Source of the DNA: Bacteroidales bacterium
GTDB taxonomy: Bacteria > Bacteroidota > Bacteroidia > Bacteroidales > F082
NCBI GenBank assembly: GCA_017395365.1
Contig: JAFPUN010000021.1
Span: forward strand, 124,001-188,000
DNA: 64,000 bases
Reading direction: 5' to 3'
Shown here in pieces: positions 9,512 through 21,775 of this stretch (its first letter is position 1; the number at the start of each line of letters is the position of its first letter). The notes beneath the pieces were generated by a model. That model was not told the origin of the DNA. It saw only the letters and a program-made list of their open reading frames with translations, and did no database searches. The position numbers were made by a program, and so were the translations under genes.

Positions 9512-10105
9512 TTACACACTTAAATCCAAATTCGCGCTTGTGCCTCGAATCTCCTGCACGAGTTTCTGGAACATCTCCTGTCCCTTGGAAGCGTCGAGCT
9601 CGGCCCAGCGCTGTACGGTCTTGGCCTTGACCAAGAAGGCGAGGATGGCATTCATGTTGAAGTAGTCCATGCGGGCAATGTCACTGGCCTTCTCCCACTT
9701 CAGCTCATCCATCTTCTGCTCACGCTCCACGAAGTCGGCATCGGCAAGGATTTCCTCTATCTGCTTGCCTTCTTCGAAGTCGGCCTCAGGCAGTTCCACT
9801 TGGTAGTCCTCCCCTTTCTTGCCAAGGCGCTTGGCCAGGTAGTTCACTTTCATGTTGCGCAGGCGACCATCGAAGTCGAAATACTCGCGGATGAAACGGT
9901 TCTTGCTCTTGGCGGCCTTGTCGTAAAACTCCACGCCGAGGCTGTCCTCATTGAAGCCTTCTTCCATGAGTTCCACCAACTTCTGGTCTTTCTCGGAGAG
10001 CAGCTCCATGATAGACTCCTTCACGGCGGCATAGTCGAAGCCTGTGTTCTCGAAGCCCGAGGTCAGTTCCGGCAAGCCTGCCACGATATAGACGTAGTTA
10101 TCCAT
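9512..10105 (-). CDS. DUF2764 family protein, probable V-ATPase subunit C counterpart
   Basis: A 197-residue soluble protein starting MDNYVYIVAGLP, with an REYFDFDGRLRNMKVNYLAKR helix. DUF2764 genes sit between subunits E and A in Bacteroidota V-ATPase operons, in the place taken by subunit C elsewhere. The YxYxxG-like start and the R..F..D..N motif resemble the C/AC39 family that connects rotor and ring. No separate genes for C, F or G exist here, so it probably fills the C role; that is inferred from context. It shares one base with ntpE. Confidence 0.8.
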   Translation of the reverse strand: MDNYVYIVAGLPELTSGFENTGFDYAAVKESIMELLSEKDQKLVELMEEGFNEDSLGVEFYDKAAKSKNRFIREYFDFDGRLRNMKVNYLAKRLGKKGEDYQVELPEADFEEGKQIEEILADADFVEREQKMDELKWEKASDIARMDYFNMNAILAFLVKAKTVQRWAELDASKGQEMFQKLVQEIRGTSANLDLSV

Positions 10106-10716
10106 CAGCCGAAGAGGATTTTCTTGGTGGCAGGACGCAGGTAGTTGGCGATGAGTTGGGTGAACTCATCATCGGTGAACTGGAGCACATAGCCGCCATC
10201 CTTAGGGGCAACTTTGAAGCCACCGTTCATCTTCTTGGAGTAGTCCACCTTGACCTCGCCCTTGAACTGGTTTGCTATTTCGTTCTTCACGAAAGGCTCC
10301 ACCTCTGCCTTCAGTTTCTCGGGCAGGATGAGATCCAAAGCCACGGGCGAGGCGTTTTGCGGGTTGAAGGCCTTCACCACGCTGGAAATCAATTCTTTCA
10401 CGAAGGCGGCATTGCCCATGTTGGCTTTCACGCCCTCAGTGGCGGCCTTGGTCACGATCATTTTCTCGATTTCTTGTTTCGTCACGGCGATGCTTTGCGT
10501 GGCGGCCATCTTCACGTCGGCGGTCACCTTGGTTTTCAGTTCCTCGGCTTCCTTGTTGGCTTGAGCGATGATGCGGTCGGCCTCGGCCTTAGCGTAGGCC
10601 ACGATGCGGTCGGCCTCGGCTTGTGCCTTTTGCAGCAGTTCCTCGCCGTCGTGTTTTCCTTTCGACAGACCTTCATTATACAGTCTGTCGGTCAGTTCTT
10701 GAAGTTTGTCTTGCAT
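10105..10716 (-). CDS. ntpE: V-type ATPase subunit E (peripheral stalk)
   Basis: Subunit E forms the outer stalk that holds the A3B3 head still. The N-terminal 80 residues form an Ala/Glu/Lys-rich coiled coil (QAEADRIVAYAKAEADRI), and the C-terminal half is a globular head-binding domain. The start MQDKLQEL at 10716 is chosen because a -7 promoter element at 10755-10762 lies inside the longer open frame. The protein is then 203 residues, normal for the family. It is the first gene of the V-ATPase operon, and no E-G pair is seen: a subunit G gene is absent. Confidence 0.92.
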   Translation of the reverse strand: MQDKLQELTDRLYNEGLSKGKHDGEELLQKAQAEADRIVAYAKAEADRIIAQANKEAEELKTKVTADVKMAATQSIAVTKQEIEKMIVTKAATEGVKANMGNAAFVKELISSVVKAFNPQNASPVALDLILPEKLKAEVEPFVKNEIANQFKGEVKVDYSKKMNGGFKVAPKDGGYVLQFTDDEFTQLIANYLRPATKKILFG

Positions 10717-10754
10717 ATATTTTTCGTTTTGTTTGTTGCTTTTTGTTTTAGGGG

Positions 10755-10762
10755 GCAAAATT
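10755..10762 (-). promoter_or_regulatory. -7 promoter element of the V-ATPase operon
   Basis: On the minus strand the site reads TAATTTTG, matching TAnnTTTG, 38 bases before the chosen ntpE start. It excludes the upstream ATG at 10773. Confidence 0.6.
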
Positions 10763-10806
10763 AAGCATTCCAAACAAGAAAACGAAAAGAAACGGGAAAA
10801 ATTTCA

Positions 10807-13923
<3,117 letters not shown>

Positions 13924-13927
13924 ACTG

Positions 13928-13935
13928 CAAAATTA
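13928..13935 (-). promoter_or_regulatory. -7 promoter element of the sphingolipid cassette
   Basis: The minus strand reads TAATTTTG just 4 bases before the start codon. Transcription would begin at or next to the ATG. Confidence 0.5.
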
Positions 13936-14095
13936 GGATTTTATAACTAACAAGGATTTTATTTTCATTCTACAACTGAATTTTATCAACCAAGGCCAAA
14001 AAAACAATGCTTTTTAGTCCATCTCAACAATTGACACTTTCGGGTACTTTTTTCCCTTTTTTATCGAAAAAAGACGAACGGAAAACATAATTTGA

Positions 14096-14103
14096 TAAAT
14101 TTG
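14096..14103 (+). promoter_or_regulatory. -7 promoter element of the F-ATPase operon
   Basis: TAAATTTG matches TAnnTTTG and leaves a leader of about 37 bases before atpD. It faces away from the sphingolipid promoter; the 160 bases between them are AT-rich with no other recognisable feature. Confidence 0.55.
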
Positions 14104-14128
14104 CGGCTTCATAAACTCCAAGAAATAG

Positions 14129-15649
<1,521 letters not shown>

Positions 15650-15658
15650 TTAGGTGAG

Positions 15659-15898
15659 ATGAAAGTAGAGATCATATCACCGAGCGAGACCCTGTTTGAG
15701 GGCGAAGCAAGCTCCGTCACGGTGCCGAGCAAGTTGGGTCCTTTCACCCTGCTTGAGCATCATGCCGCTATCGTCGCCATCCTTGAGGCCGGCAAGGTCA
15801 GCCTCACCGACGCCGCTGGCGAGCATAAGGAGTTCGCCATCAAAGGCGGCTTCACCGAGAACCACGATAACCATTTGACCATCTGCGTAGAGCTATGA
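15659..15898 (+). CDS. atpC: F-type ATP synthase epsilon subunit, short form
   Basis: Only 79 residues long, with the beta-sandwich domain (MKVEIISPSETLFEGEASSV, GPFTLLEHHAAIVAIL, IKGGFTENHDNHLTICVE). The C-terminal helical hairpin that can insert into F1 and inhibit ATP hydrolysis in other bacteria is missing. Short epsilons occur in this phylum, so this is not a local truncation. Regulation of reverse activity must work in another way. The gene overlaps the next by 4 bases. Confidence 0.93.
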   Translation: MKVEIISPSETLFEGEASSVTVPSKLGPFTLLEHHAAIVAILEAGKVSLTDAAGEHKEFAIKGGFTENHDNHLTICVEL

Positions 15899-16296
15899 AA
15901 AAGAATGTGTTGACAAAATATCTTGCAGTCTTCCTGCTCCTTTGCATCGTCCTCGATGGCATCCTACTCTGCTTCTTCGCCGAGAAAGAATGGTGGAACA
16001 ACTGGATGATTACAGGGCCTAACCTCTATATGGTCCTGGGTGCCTTCTTCTGCCACATGATGGTAAAAAACACGGAGGCACACCCTGGCAAACTCACCTG
16101 GCACTATGTATACAAGGCTATCAAGTTCGGCTTAACAGCCCTGGTAATCGTGCTCTACCTTTTGTTTGTCAAGGAAGGCTTCAAGCCCTTCGTCATCATC
16201 ACGACAGCGGCTTACCTCATCGCATTGGTCGCGGAGACTTTTGTCTACACCCACTATCTCAAGCACAACAACCCGAACAAAGAAAGCATCGAATGA
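15895..16296 (+). CDS. Four-helix membrane protein of the F-ATPase operon (AtpI-like position)
   Basis: A 133-residue protein with four predicted transmembrane segments (about residues 8-27, 39-58, 77-97 and 99-121). It overlaps atpC by 4 bases and atpB by 4 bases, so it is tightly built into the operon. In other bacteria a small membrane protein, AtpI, precedes atpB and helps assemble the c-ring. Sequence similarity to AtpI cannot be judged by eye; the call rests on position, size and topology. Confidence 0.75.
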   Translation: MKKNVLTKYLAVFLLLCIVLDGILLCFFAEKEWWNNWMITGPNLYMVLGAFFCHMMVKNTEAHPGKLTWHYVYKAIKFGLTALVIVLYLLFVKEGFKPFVIITTAAYLIALVAETFVYTHYLKHNNPNKESIE

Positions 16297-17438
16297 AAAC
16301 CATTATATGTCATATCACGCTTGTCATCATCGTCGCCGCTGCGCTACTGATGCCATGTTGGGTGCAAGCCCAAGACAGCATCGTGCCGACGCCGACGGAA
16401 GAGCGCCAAGCCCCTGCGCCAGAAGAGAAGGAGAAGTTTGACGCCAAGTCGTTCATCTTCGGCCACACAGGCGACTCGTATTGTTTCCACATCACGGAGA
16501 TCCACGAGAAACCAGTGTGCGTATGGCTGCCCGTCATCGTGAAATGCAAGGATGGTGGCAGTTGGCATGTCTTCTCGTCGAAGCACATCTGCGAACTAAA
16601 GGAGGGCGAGACTTTCAACCACAAGGGTGCCAACTTCTTCATCGAGCCCATCAACGCCGACAAATATCCAGGCAAGCTAGTGGAAGTGAAAGCCGACGGC
16701 AGCATTTCGCGCCCATTCGACATCTCGTTCACCAAGAACGCCTTCGGCATCTTCCTTGTCTGCGCCTTCCTGCTGGCTTTCTTCCTACCCGCCGCGAGAA
16801 AGTACGAGAAAAACCCCATGGGGAAGCCCACCAAATACCAAGGCCTCATCGAATGGCTCACCTACATGGTTCTTGATGGCATCATCCGCCCCAATGTCCC
16901 CGAGAAAAAAGTGAAGAAATTCGCGCCTTACCTGCTAACAGTATTCTTCTTCATCTTCTTTGCCAACCTGTTCGGCCTCATCCCGTTCTTCCCCTTCGGG
17001 GCCAATGTGACGGGTAACTTAAGCATCACCATCGTGCTGGCGTTGCTGACCTACTTCTTTGTGAACCTCTTTGGCAACCGCCACTACTGGAAAGACATCC
17101 TTTGGCCCGATGTGCCCATCTTCCTGAAGGCCCTCCCGCTGATGCCCATCATCGAACTTATCTCCACCATCACCAAGCCCTTTGCCCTGATGGTCCGTCT
17201 GTTCGCCAACATCCTGGCCGGTCACATCGTCATCATGGTGCTCATGGCGCTGATCTTTATCATTGGTGGCATGTATGGTGCCGGCATGGGTGGCGTGATG
17301 AGCATCGTCAGCATCTTCATGACCATCTTCATGACGGCGCTTGAACTGCTGGTGGCTTACATCCAGGCCTATGTATTCACCATATTGTCATCCTTATTTA
17401 TTGGCATGGCACAACATGAACCCGATCATAAGAGTTGA
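16293..17438 (+). CDS. atpB: F-type ATP synthase subunit a (ion channel), with N-terminal extension
   Basis: The C-terminal 230 residues are a standard subunit a, with the essential Arg302 in LMVRLFANILAGH and a GLIPFFPFGANVTGN segment. Ahead of it lie a signal-peptide-like start (MKTIICHITLVIIVAAALLMPCW), a Pro/Glu-rich linker and about 100 extra residues predicted to be outside the membrane. The total of 381 residues is well above the roughly 270 of E. coli. Long subunit a forms are known in Bacteroidota. The function of the extension is unknown. Confidence 0.95.
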   Translation: MKTIICHITLVIIVAAALLMPCWVQAQDSIVPTPTEERQAPAPEEKEKFDAKSFIFGHTGDSYCFHITEIHEKPVCVWLPVIVKCKDGGSWHVFSSKHICELKEGETFNHKGANFFIEPINADKYPGKLVEVKADGSISRPFDISFTKNAFGIFLVCAFLLAFFLPAARKYEKNPMGKPTKYQGLIEWLTYMVLDGIIRPNVPEKKVKKFAPYLLTVFFFIFFANLFGLIPFFPFGANVTGNLSITIVLALLTYFFVNLFGNRHYWKDILWPDVPIFLKALPLMPIIELISTITKPFALMVRLFANILAGHIVIMVLMALIFIIGGMYGAGMGGVMSIVSIFMTIFMTALELLVAYIQAYVFTILSSLFIGMAQHEPDHKS

Positions 17439-17509
17439 GAGTTTAGAGTTAAAAATTGAGAATCAAGTAATTAAATAATCATCCATTAACAATTTTAAAA
17501 TTAAACATT

Positions 17510-17755
17510 ATGTTATTAGCAATCCTTCTTGATGCGATGAATTTGGTGCCGGGTATGGCCGCCATCGCAGCAGCTATCGCAGTCATCGGTGCCGCCCTCG
17601 GTATCGGTAAAATCGGTCAGTCCGCCATGGAAGCCATGGCGCGTCAACCCGAAGCGTCAAGCAACATCCAGTCGGGTATGATCATCGCCGGCGCTCTCGT
17701 CGAAGGTGCAACGCTGTTCGCCATCGTCGTCTGCCTGTTGGCCGCCCTCGGTTAA
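17510..17755 (+). CDS. atpE: F-type ATP synthase subunit c (rotor ring)
   Basis: An 81-residue two-helix hairpin with the loop ARQPE at 44-48 and the ion-binding carboxylate Glu65 in ALVEGATLF. The Na+ signature seen in Ilyobacter-type c subunits (Gln in helix 1, Ser/Thr directly after the Glu) is absent: the corresponding residues are Ile32 and Gly66. This points to a proton-coupled ring, in contrast to the V-type K subunit nearby. It follows atpB by 71 AT-rich bases. Confidence 0.96.
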   Translation: MLLAILLDAMNLVPGMAAIAAAIAVIGAALGIGKIGQSAMEAMARQPEASSNIQSGMIIAGALVEGATLFAIVVCLLAALG

Positions 17756-17789
17756 CAATGACGCGAGACTATGAGACTACGGGACTACG

Positions 17790-17850
17790 GGACGGTCCTT
17801 CGACAAGCCTGTCGAAACGCCCGAAGTCCCTTGGTCCAAGGTCTCGAAAT
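17790..17850. repeat. TTCGACA palindromic repeat between atpE and atpF
   Basis: The gap holds an 18-bp palindrome at 17799-17816 (TTCGACA/TGTCGAA) flanked by GGTCC and GGTCTCG words. Related GGTCCC/GGGACC and CCTTCGACGAGCTC words occur at 28894-28955. It is one of three intergenic repeats inside this operon. Confidence 0.5.
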
Positions 17851-17894
17851 CCCCATTCTACAATCAACGATTCAACTATTAAACAAAATAACAC

Positions 17895-18398
17895 ATGGAT
17901 CTATTTCTTCCTGAAAGTGGATTAGTGATATGGATGCTCATCGCCTTCGTCATTGTCTTCCTTATCTTGGCGAAGGCCGGATGGCCGAAGATCATGGGGG
18001 CCGTTGAGAAACGCAACGCCCATATCTCCGATTCGCTCCTCGCCGCCGAAGAGGCCAACAACGCCCTAGCTGGCATCGAGCAGAAGCGTCAGGAGACCAT
18101 GGCGGCGGCACAAGCCGAGCAAATCAAGATCTTGAAGGAGAGCCAGGACTTGAAGACCCAGCTCATCGAAGAGGCCAAGACACAAGCCCGGCAGGAAGCC
18201 GAGAAGATTGTGGCCGACGCCCGCCTGAAGATCGAAAAAGAGCAAGCCGAAGCCATGGCCAACATCAAGAACGAGGTCATCGCCCTTTCGGTCGACATCG
18301 CAGAGAAGCTTTTGCAGCGCGAGTTGAGCGACAAAGAATCGCAGAGCGCCTATATCGAGCAACTGCTCAACAACAACCAACCCCGCATTGAGGCATAA
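17895..18398 (+). CDS. atpF: F-type ATP synthase subunit b (peripheral stalk)
   Basis: A single N-terminal membrane helix (LVIWMLIAFVIVFLILAKAGW) is followed by a long charged coiled coil rich in Ala, Glu, Lys and Gln. The length of 167 residues is normal for b. It ties the F1 head to subunit a together with delta, whose gene begins 3 bases later. A repeat-bearing gap of 139 bases separates it from atpE. Confidence 0.96.
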   Translation: MDLFLPESGLVIWMLIAFVIVFLILAKAGWPKIMGAVEKRNAHISDSLLAAEEANNALAGIEQKRQETMAAAQAEQIKILKESQDLKTQLIEEAKTQARQEAEKIVADARLKIEKEQAEAMANIKNEVIALSVDIAEKLLQRELSDKESQSAYIEQLLNNNQPRIEA

Positions 18399-18401
18399 AC
18401 T

Positions 18402-18938
18402 ATGGACAACGGAAGAATATCGGTCAGGTATGCGCGGGCCTTGTTTCAGGTGGCCCAAGAGCAAGGCTGCGAGGCTGAGGTCTACGACGGCCTGACGCGT
18501 TTTGCTCACAACTACCTTTTGGCCATCGCCCAGTTCAACGAGGTGTTGGCCGACCCCATCGTGGCCCGCGAGGAGAAGGTGAAACTGCTCGAAATGGCCG
18601 TTGGCGAACCCATACACGGCTGTCTGAAGCAGTTCATCGCCTTCGTGGCCGACCAGAAACGCGAGGACAAGATGTTCCTCATCGCGATGAAATACATGGA
18701 GATGTATCGCGAGAAGCACCACATCCTGAGCACACAGGTGACCACCGCCACGCAGTTGCCCGAGGAGACCTACGACAAGATCAAGGCCTTCGTGAAGCAG
18801 ACCTTCGACGCCGATGCCGAATTGGACGTCCACATCGACCCGAGCCTCATCGGTGGCTTCATCCTCGACATCGAGAACTCGCGGATGGACGCCAGCGTGG
18901 TGGGGCAGCTGAACGCGCTGAAAAACAAGTTGAAATAG
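18402..18938 (+). CDS. atpH: F-type ATP synthase delta subunit
   Basis: A 178-residue protein beginning GRISVRYARALFQVAQEQG, the usual start of delta/OSCP, and ending DPSLIGGFILDIENSRMDASVVGQ (in two blocks: the GGFILDIENSRMDASV signature is clear). It caps the F1 head and binds the b stalk. It lies 3 bases after atpF and is followed by a 110-base gap containing a REP-like unit before atpA. Confidence 0.96.
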   Translation: MDNGRISVRYARALFQVAQEQGCEAEVYDGLTRFAHNYLLAIAQFNEVLADPIVAREEKVKLLEMAVGEPIHGCLKQFIAFVADQKREDKMFLIAMKYMEMYREKHHILSTQVTTATQLPEETYDKIKAFVKQTFDADAELDVHIDPSLIGGFILDIENSRMDASVVGQLNALKNKLK

Positions 18939-18958
18939 GCTACTGGCTCTCTCCTTTT

Positions 18959-18989
18959 TAGGAGATTGCGGATCAAGTCCGCAATGACG
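18959..18989. repeat. Single REP-like unit between atpH and atpA
   Basis: TAGGAGATTGCGGAT...GTCCGCAATGACG is the reverse complement of the unit found paired at 3925-4010 and 31826-31912. It can form a hairpin with stem ATTGCGGA/TCCGCAAT. Confidence 0.65.
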
Positions 18990-19048
18990 CCAAGGAAGAG
19001 AGTCATCCAAAAGCCATCAGAAACAGACAATAATAAAATACATTATAT

Positions 19049-20626
19049 ATGGCAAACATCAAACCAAGTGAAATATCGAGCATCCTACAGATGCAGCTCC
19101 AGAACATGAGCAACAAGGTTCAGTTCGAGGAGATTGGCAAGGTGCTGCAAGTGAGCGACGGCGTGGCCCATGTCTATGGATTAGACAAGGTGCAGTCGAA
19201 CGAGCTCGTCGAGTTCGAGAACGGAACCATGGGCGTTGTGCTCAACCTTGAGGAAGACAATGTCGGCGTTGTGCTGCTCGGTCCCACAGAGGGCATCAAG
19301 GAAGGCGAGACGGTGAAGCGCACCCAACGCATTGCCTCAGTCCTCGCGGGCGAAGGCATGTTGGGCCGCGTCGTCGACGGCCTCGGCCAACCCATCGACG
19401 GCAAGGGACCCATCCAAGGCAAGACCTACGAGATGCCCCTGGAGCGCAAGGCCCCGGGCGTCATCTTCCGCCAACCCGTCAACCAACCGCTGCAAACGGG
19501 CCTCAAGGCCGTCGACGCCATGATCCCCATCGGGCGCGGCCAACGCGAGCTCATCATCGGCGACCGCCAGACGGGCAAGACCGCCATCGCCATCGACACC
19601 ATCATCAACCAGAAGGAGAACTTCAAGAACGGCGACCCAGTCTACTGCATCTATGTGGCTGTCGGACAGAAAGGCTCCACCGTGGCCAACCTCGTGAACA
19701 CGCTGGAACAGAACGGTGCCATGGAATACACCATCGTGGTCTCGGCCACCGCCTCCGACCCTGCCGCCATGCAGTTCTACGCCCCCTACGCTGGCGTAGC
19801 CATCGCCGAGTACTTCCGCGACACGGGCCGTCACGCCCTCATCATCTACGACGACCTCTCGAAGCAAGCCGTGGCCTACCGTGAAGTCTCGCTGATTTTG
19901 CGCCGTCCGCCTGGACGTGAGGCTTACCCCGGCGACATCTTCTACCTCCACAGCCGTCTGCTCGAACGCGCCGCCAAAATCATCAATAACGACGACGTGG
20001 CGCGCCAGATGAATGACCTGCCCGACAGCATCAAGGACATCGTGAAAGGCGGCGGCAGCATCACCGCTCTGCCTATCATCGAGACGCAGGCAGGCGACGT
20101 GTCGGCCTACATCCCGACCAACGTCATCTCCATCACCGACGGACAGATCTTTTTGGAAACCAGCCTATTCAACGCAGGTATCCGTCCCGCAATCAACGTA
20201 GGTATCTCGGTATCACGTGTGGGTGGTAATGCCCAAATCAAGTCGATGAAAAAGGTGGCTGGTACCCTGAAACTCGACCAAGCCCAGTTCCGCGAGATGG
20301 AAGCCTTCTCGAAGTTCGGCGCCGAACTCGATGCCGCCACTTTAGCCATCTTGGACAAAGGCCGTAAGAATGTGGAGCTTTTGAAGCAACCGCAATACAC
20401 GCCCATGCCCGTCGAGAAGCAGGTGGCCATCATCTTCTGCGGCACCAACGGTCTGTTTAGCAAGGTCCCCGAGAACAAGGTGCAGGAGTTTGAGAAGCAG
20501 TTCCTCGACATCATGGAGGTGAAACACAAGGATGTGATGGAACAGCTGAAAGCTGGCAAGATTGATGATGACATCAAAGCAGTGCTGAAGGAAGAGGCGT
20601 TGAATTTGAGTGAACACTTCGTTTAA
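19049..20626 (+). CDS. atpA: F-type ATP synthase alpha subunit
   Basis: The 525-residue alpha subunit has Walker A GDRQTGKT at 171-178, the usual form in alpha, and the block [13 protein letters not shown] typical of the family. Alpha subunits alternate with beta in the F1 head and hold the non-catalytic nucleotide sites. The gene follows atpH and precedes atpG; both gaps carry REP-like palindromes. Confidence 0.98.
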   Translation: MANIKPSEISSILQMQLQNMSNKVQFEEIGKVLQVSDGVAHVYGLDKVQSNELVEFENGTMGVVLNLEEDNVGVVLLGPTEGIKEGETVKRTQRIASVLAGEGMLGRVVDGLGQPIDGKGPIQGKTYEMPLERKAPGVIFRQPVNQPLQTGLKAVDAMIPIGRGQRELIIGDRQTGKTAIAIDTIINQKENFKNGDPVYCIYVAVGQKGSTVANLVNTLEQNGAMEYTIVVSATASDPAAMQFYAPYAGVAIAEYFRDTGRHALIIYDDLSKQAVAYREVSLILRRPPGREAYPGDIFYLHSRLLERAAKIINNDDVARQMNDLPDSIKDIVKGGGSITALPIIETQAGDVSAYIPTNVISITDGQIFLETSLFNAGIRPAINVGISVSRVGGNAQIKSMKKVAGTLKLDQAQFREMEAFSKFGAELDAATLAILDKGRKNVELLKQPQYTPMPVEKQVAIIFCGTNGLFSKVPENKVQEFEKQFLDIMEVKHKDVMEQLKAGKIDDDIKAVLKEEALNLSEHFV

Positions 20627-20672
20627 TTGCTTTCGGCTTCTGGCCTCTGGCCTCTGGCAACTTCACCGTATT

Positions 20673-20701
20673 TAGGAGATTGCGGTCAAGCCCGCAATGA
20701 C
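20673..20701. repeat. Degenerate REP-like unit between atpA and atpG
   Basis: TAGGAGATTGCGGTCAAGC followed by CCGCAATGAC is a shortened copy of the same repeat unit as at 18959-18989. Flanking AGCCAGTAGCC words are related to the repeat after der. Confidence 0.6.
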
Positions 20702-20761
20702 ATTCTCGGTTGAAACTGCTAGGAGCTAGAAGCCAGTAGCCAGTAGCCAAAAAGAAGAAAA

Positions 20762-21634
20762 ATGGCATCACTAAAAGAAATACGGGCACGCATCGTTTCC
20801 GTCGCCTCGACACAAAAGATCACGAGTGCGATGAAGATGGTGTCGGCGGCCAAGCTGAAGAAAACCGAGGGCATCACGACACGGTTTCTGCCCTATAAGA
20901 ACAAGTTGAGCGAGGCCTTGTCCAACTACCTAGGCTCCCTCGAGGGCGAAGTCAGCATACCACTGGCCGAACACCGTGAGGTGAAGAAGGTCGCGCTGAT
21001 GGCTTTCTCGTCAAGTAGCGGACTCTGTGGCGTCTACAATTCCAACATATGCAAACTCTTCAAGCAAGCCTATGACGAGTACGTGGAAAAGCTTGGTGCT
21101 GACAACATTATCGTCTTCCTGGTGGGCAAGAAGGTCAACGACTATGCCAAGAAATTCGGCATTCCAGTGGAGAAACAATATGCGCCGTTGGCCGAGAGCA
21201 TGTCTTATGACTTGGCCATGGAAATCAGCGACATGATGGTGGAACTGTTCTTGAGCAAGAAAGTCGACCGCGTGGAGCTGGTATTCAACCACTTCAAGAA
21301 CGCCGGTGTGCAGGTGCCTACACGCGAGGTGATGCTGCCATTGAAGGCTGTGGCATCAAGCGAAGGACCGAGCTTTGACTACATCGTAGAGCCCGACAAG
21401 GAGACTTTTGTCAACGACCTGATCCCCAAGGTAGTGCGCACCAATTTCTATTCCGTCATGCTCGACACGCTCACTGCCGAACATGGGGCTCGTATGACGG
21501 CCATGCACATCGCCAGCGACAATGCCGACCAACTGTCGCAAGAACTGAAGATCCAATACAACAAGGCCCGTCAGAATGTCATCACCAACGAGTTGATCGA
21601 TATTGTGGGTGGTGCCGAGGCATTGAAGGGATAA
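20762..21634 (+). CDS. atpG: F-type ATP synthase gamma subunit (central shaft)
   Basis: The 290-residue gamma subunit starts with SLKEIRARIVSVASTQKIT, followed by SAMKMVSAAKLKK, the standard N-terminal helix that forms the rotor shaft, and ends with the matching C-terminal helix (NKARQNVITNELIDIVGGAEAL). It is the last gene of the F-ATPase operon and faces uvrC across a 140-base palindromic gap. Confidence 0.97.
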   Translation: MASLKEIRARIVSVASTQKITSAMKMVSAAKLKKTEGITTRFLPYKNKLSEALSNYLGSLEGEVSIPLAEHREVKKVALMAFSSSSGLCGVYNSNICKLFKQAYDEYVEKLGADNIIVFLVGKKVNDYAKKFGIPVEKQYAPLAESMSYDLAMEISDMMVELFLSKKVDRVELVFNHFKNAGVQVPTREVMLPLKAVASSEGPSFDYIVEPDKETFVNDLIPKVVRTNFYSVMLDTLTAEHGARMTAMHIASDNADQLSQELKIQYNKARQNVITNELIDIVGGAEALKG

Positions 21635-21642
21635 TCCTATTG

Positions 21643-21773
21643 AGATTCCCTTTGGGAATGGCGAACATTAGTTGTAATTAAATGCGGCGGCATGTGGCGT
21701 CTACATTAAAAAAAGCGCTACTTGCCGCCGCAGATGTTTTCAAATGAACACCTGCCATTCCCAAAGGGAATCT
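21643..21773. repeat. Long nested palindrome between convergent atpG and uvrC
   Basis: Outer arms AGATTCCCTTTGGGAATGGC (21643-21662) and its exact reverse complement (ending at 21773) enclose a second inverted repeat with GCGGCGGC/GCCGCCGC stems. A second copy with the same plan lies at 25614-25742. Both copies fill gaps between convergent genes and may be bidirectional terminators or a miniature mobile element. Confidence 0.75.
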
Positions 21774-21775
21774 AC

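Noticed and set aside
8644..9630. Plus-strand open frame of 328 codons opposite ntpA
   Set aside because: Mirrors a conserved catalytic subunit; its length comes from high GC and skewed codon use.
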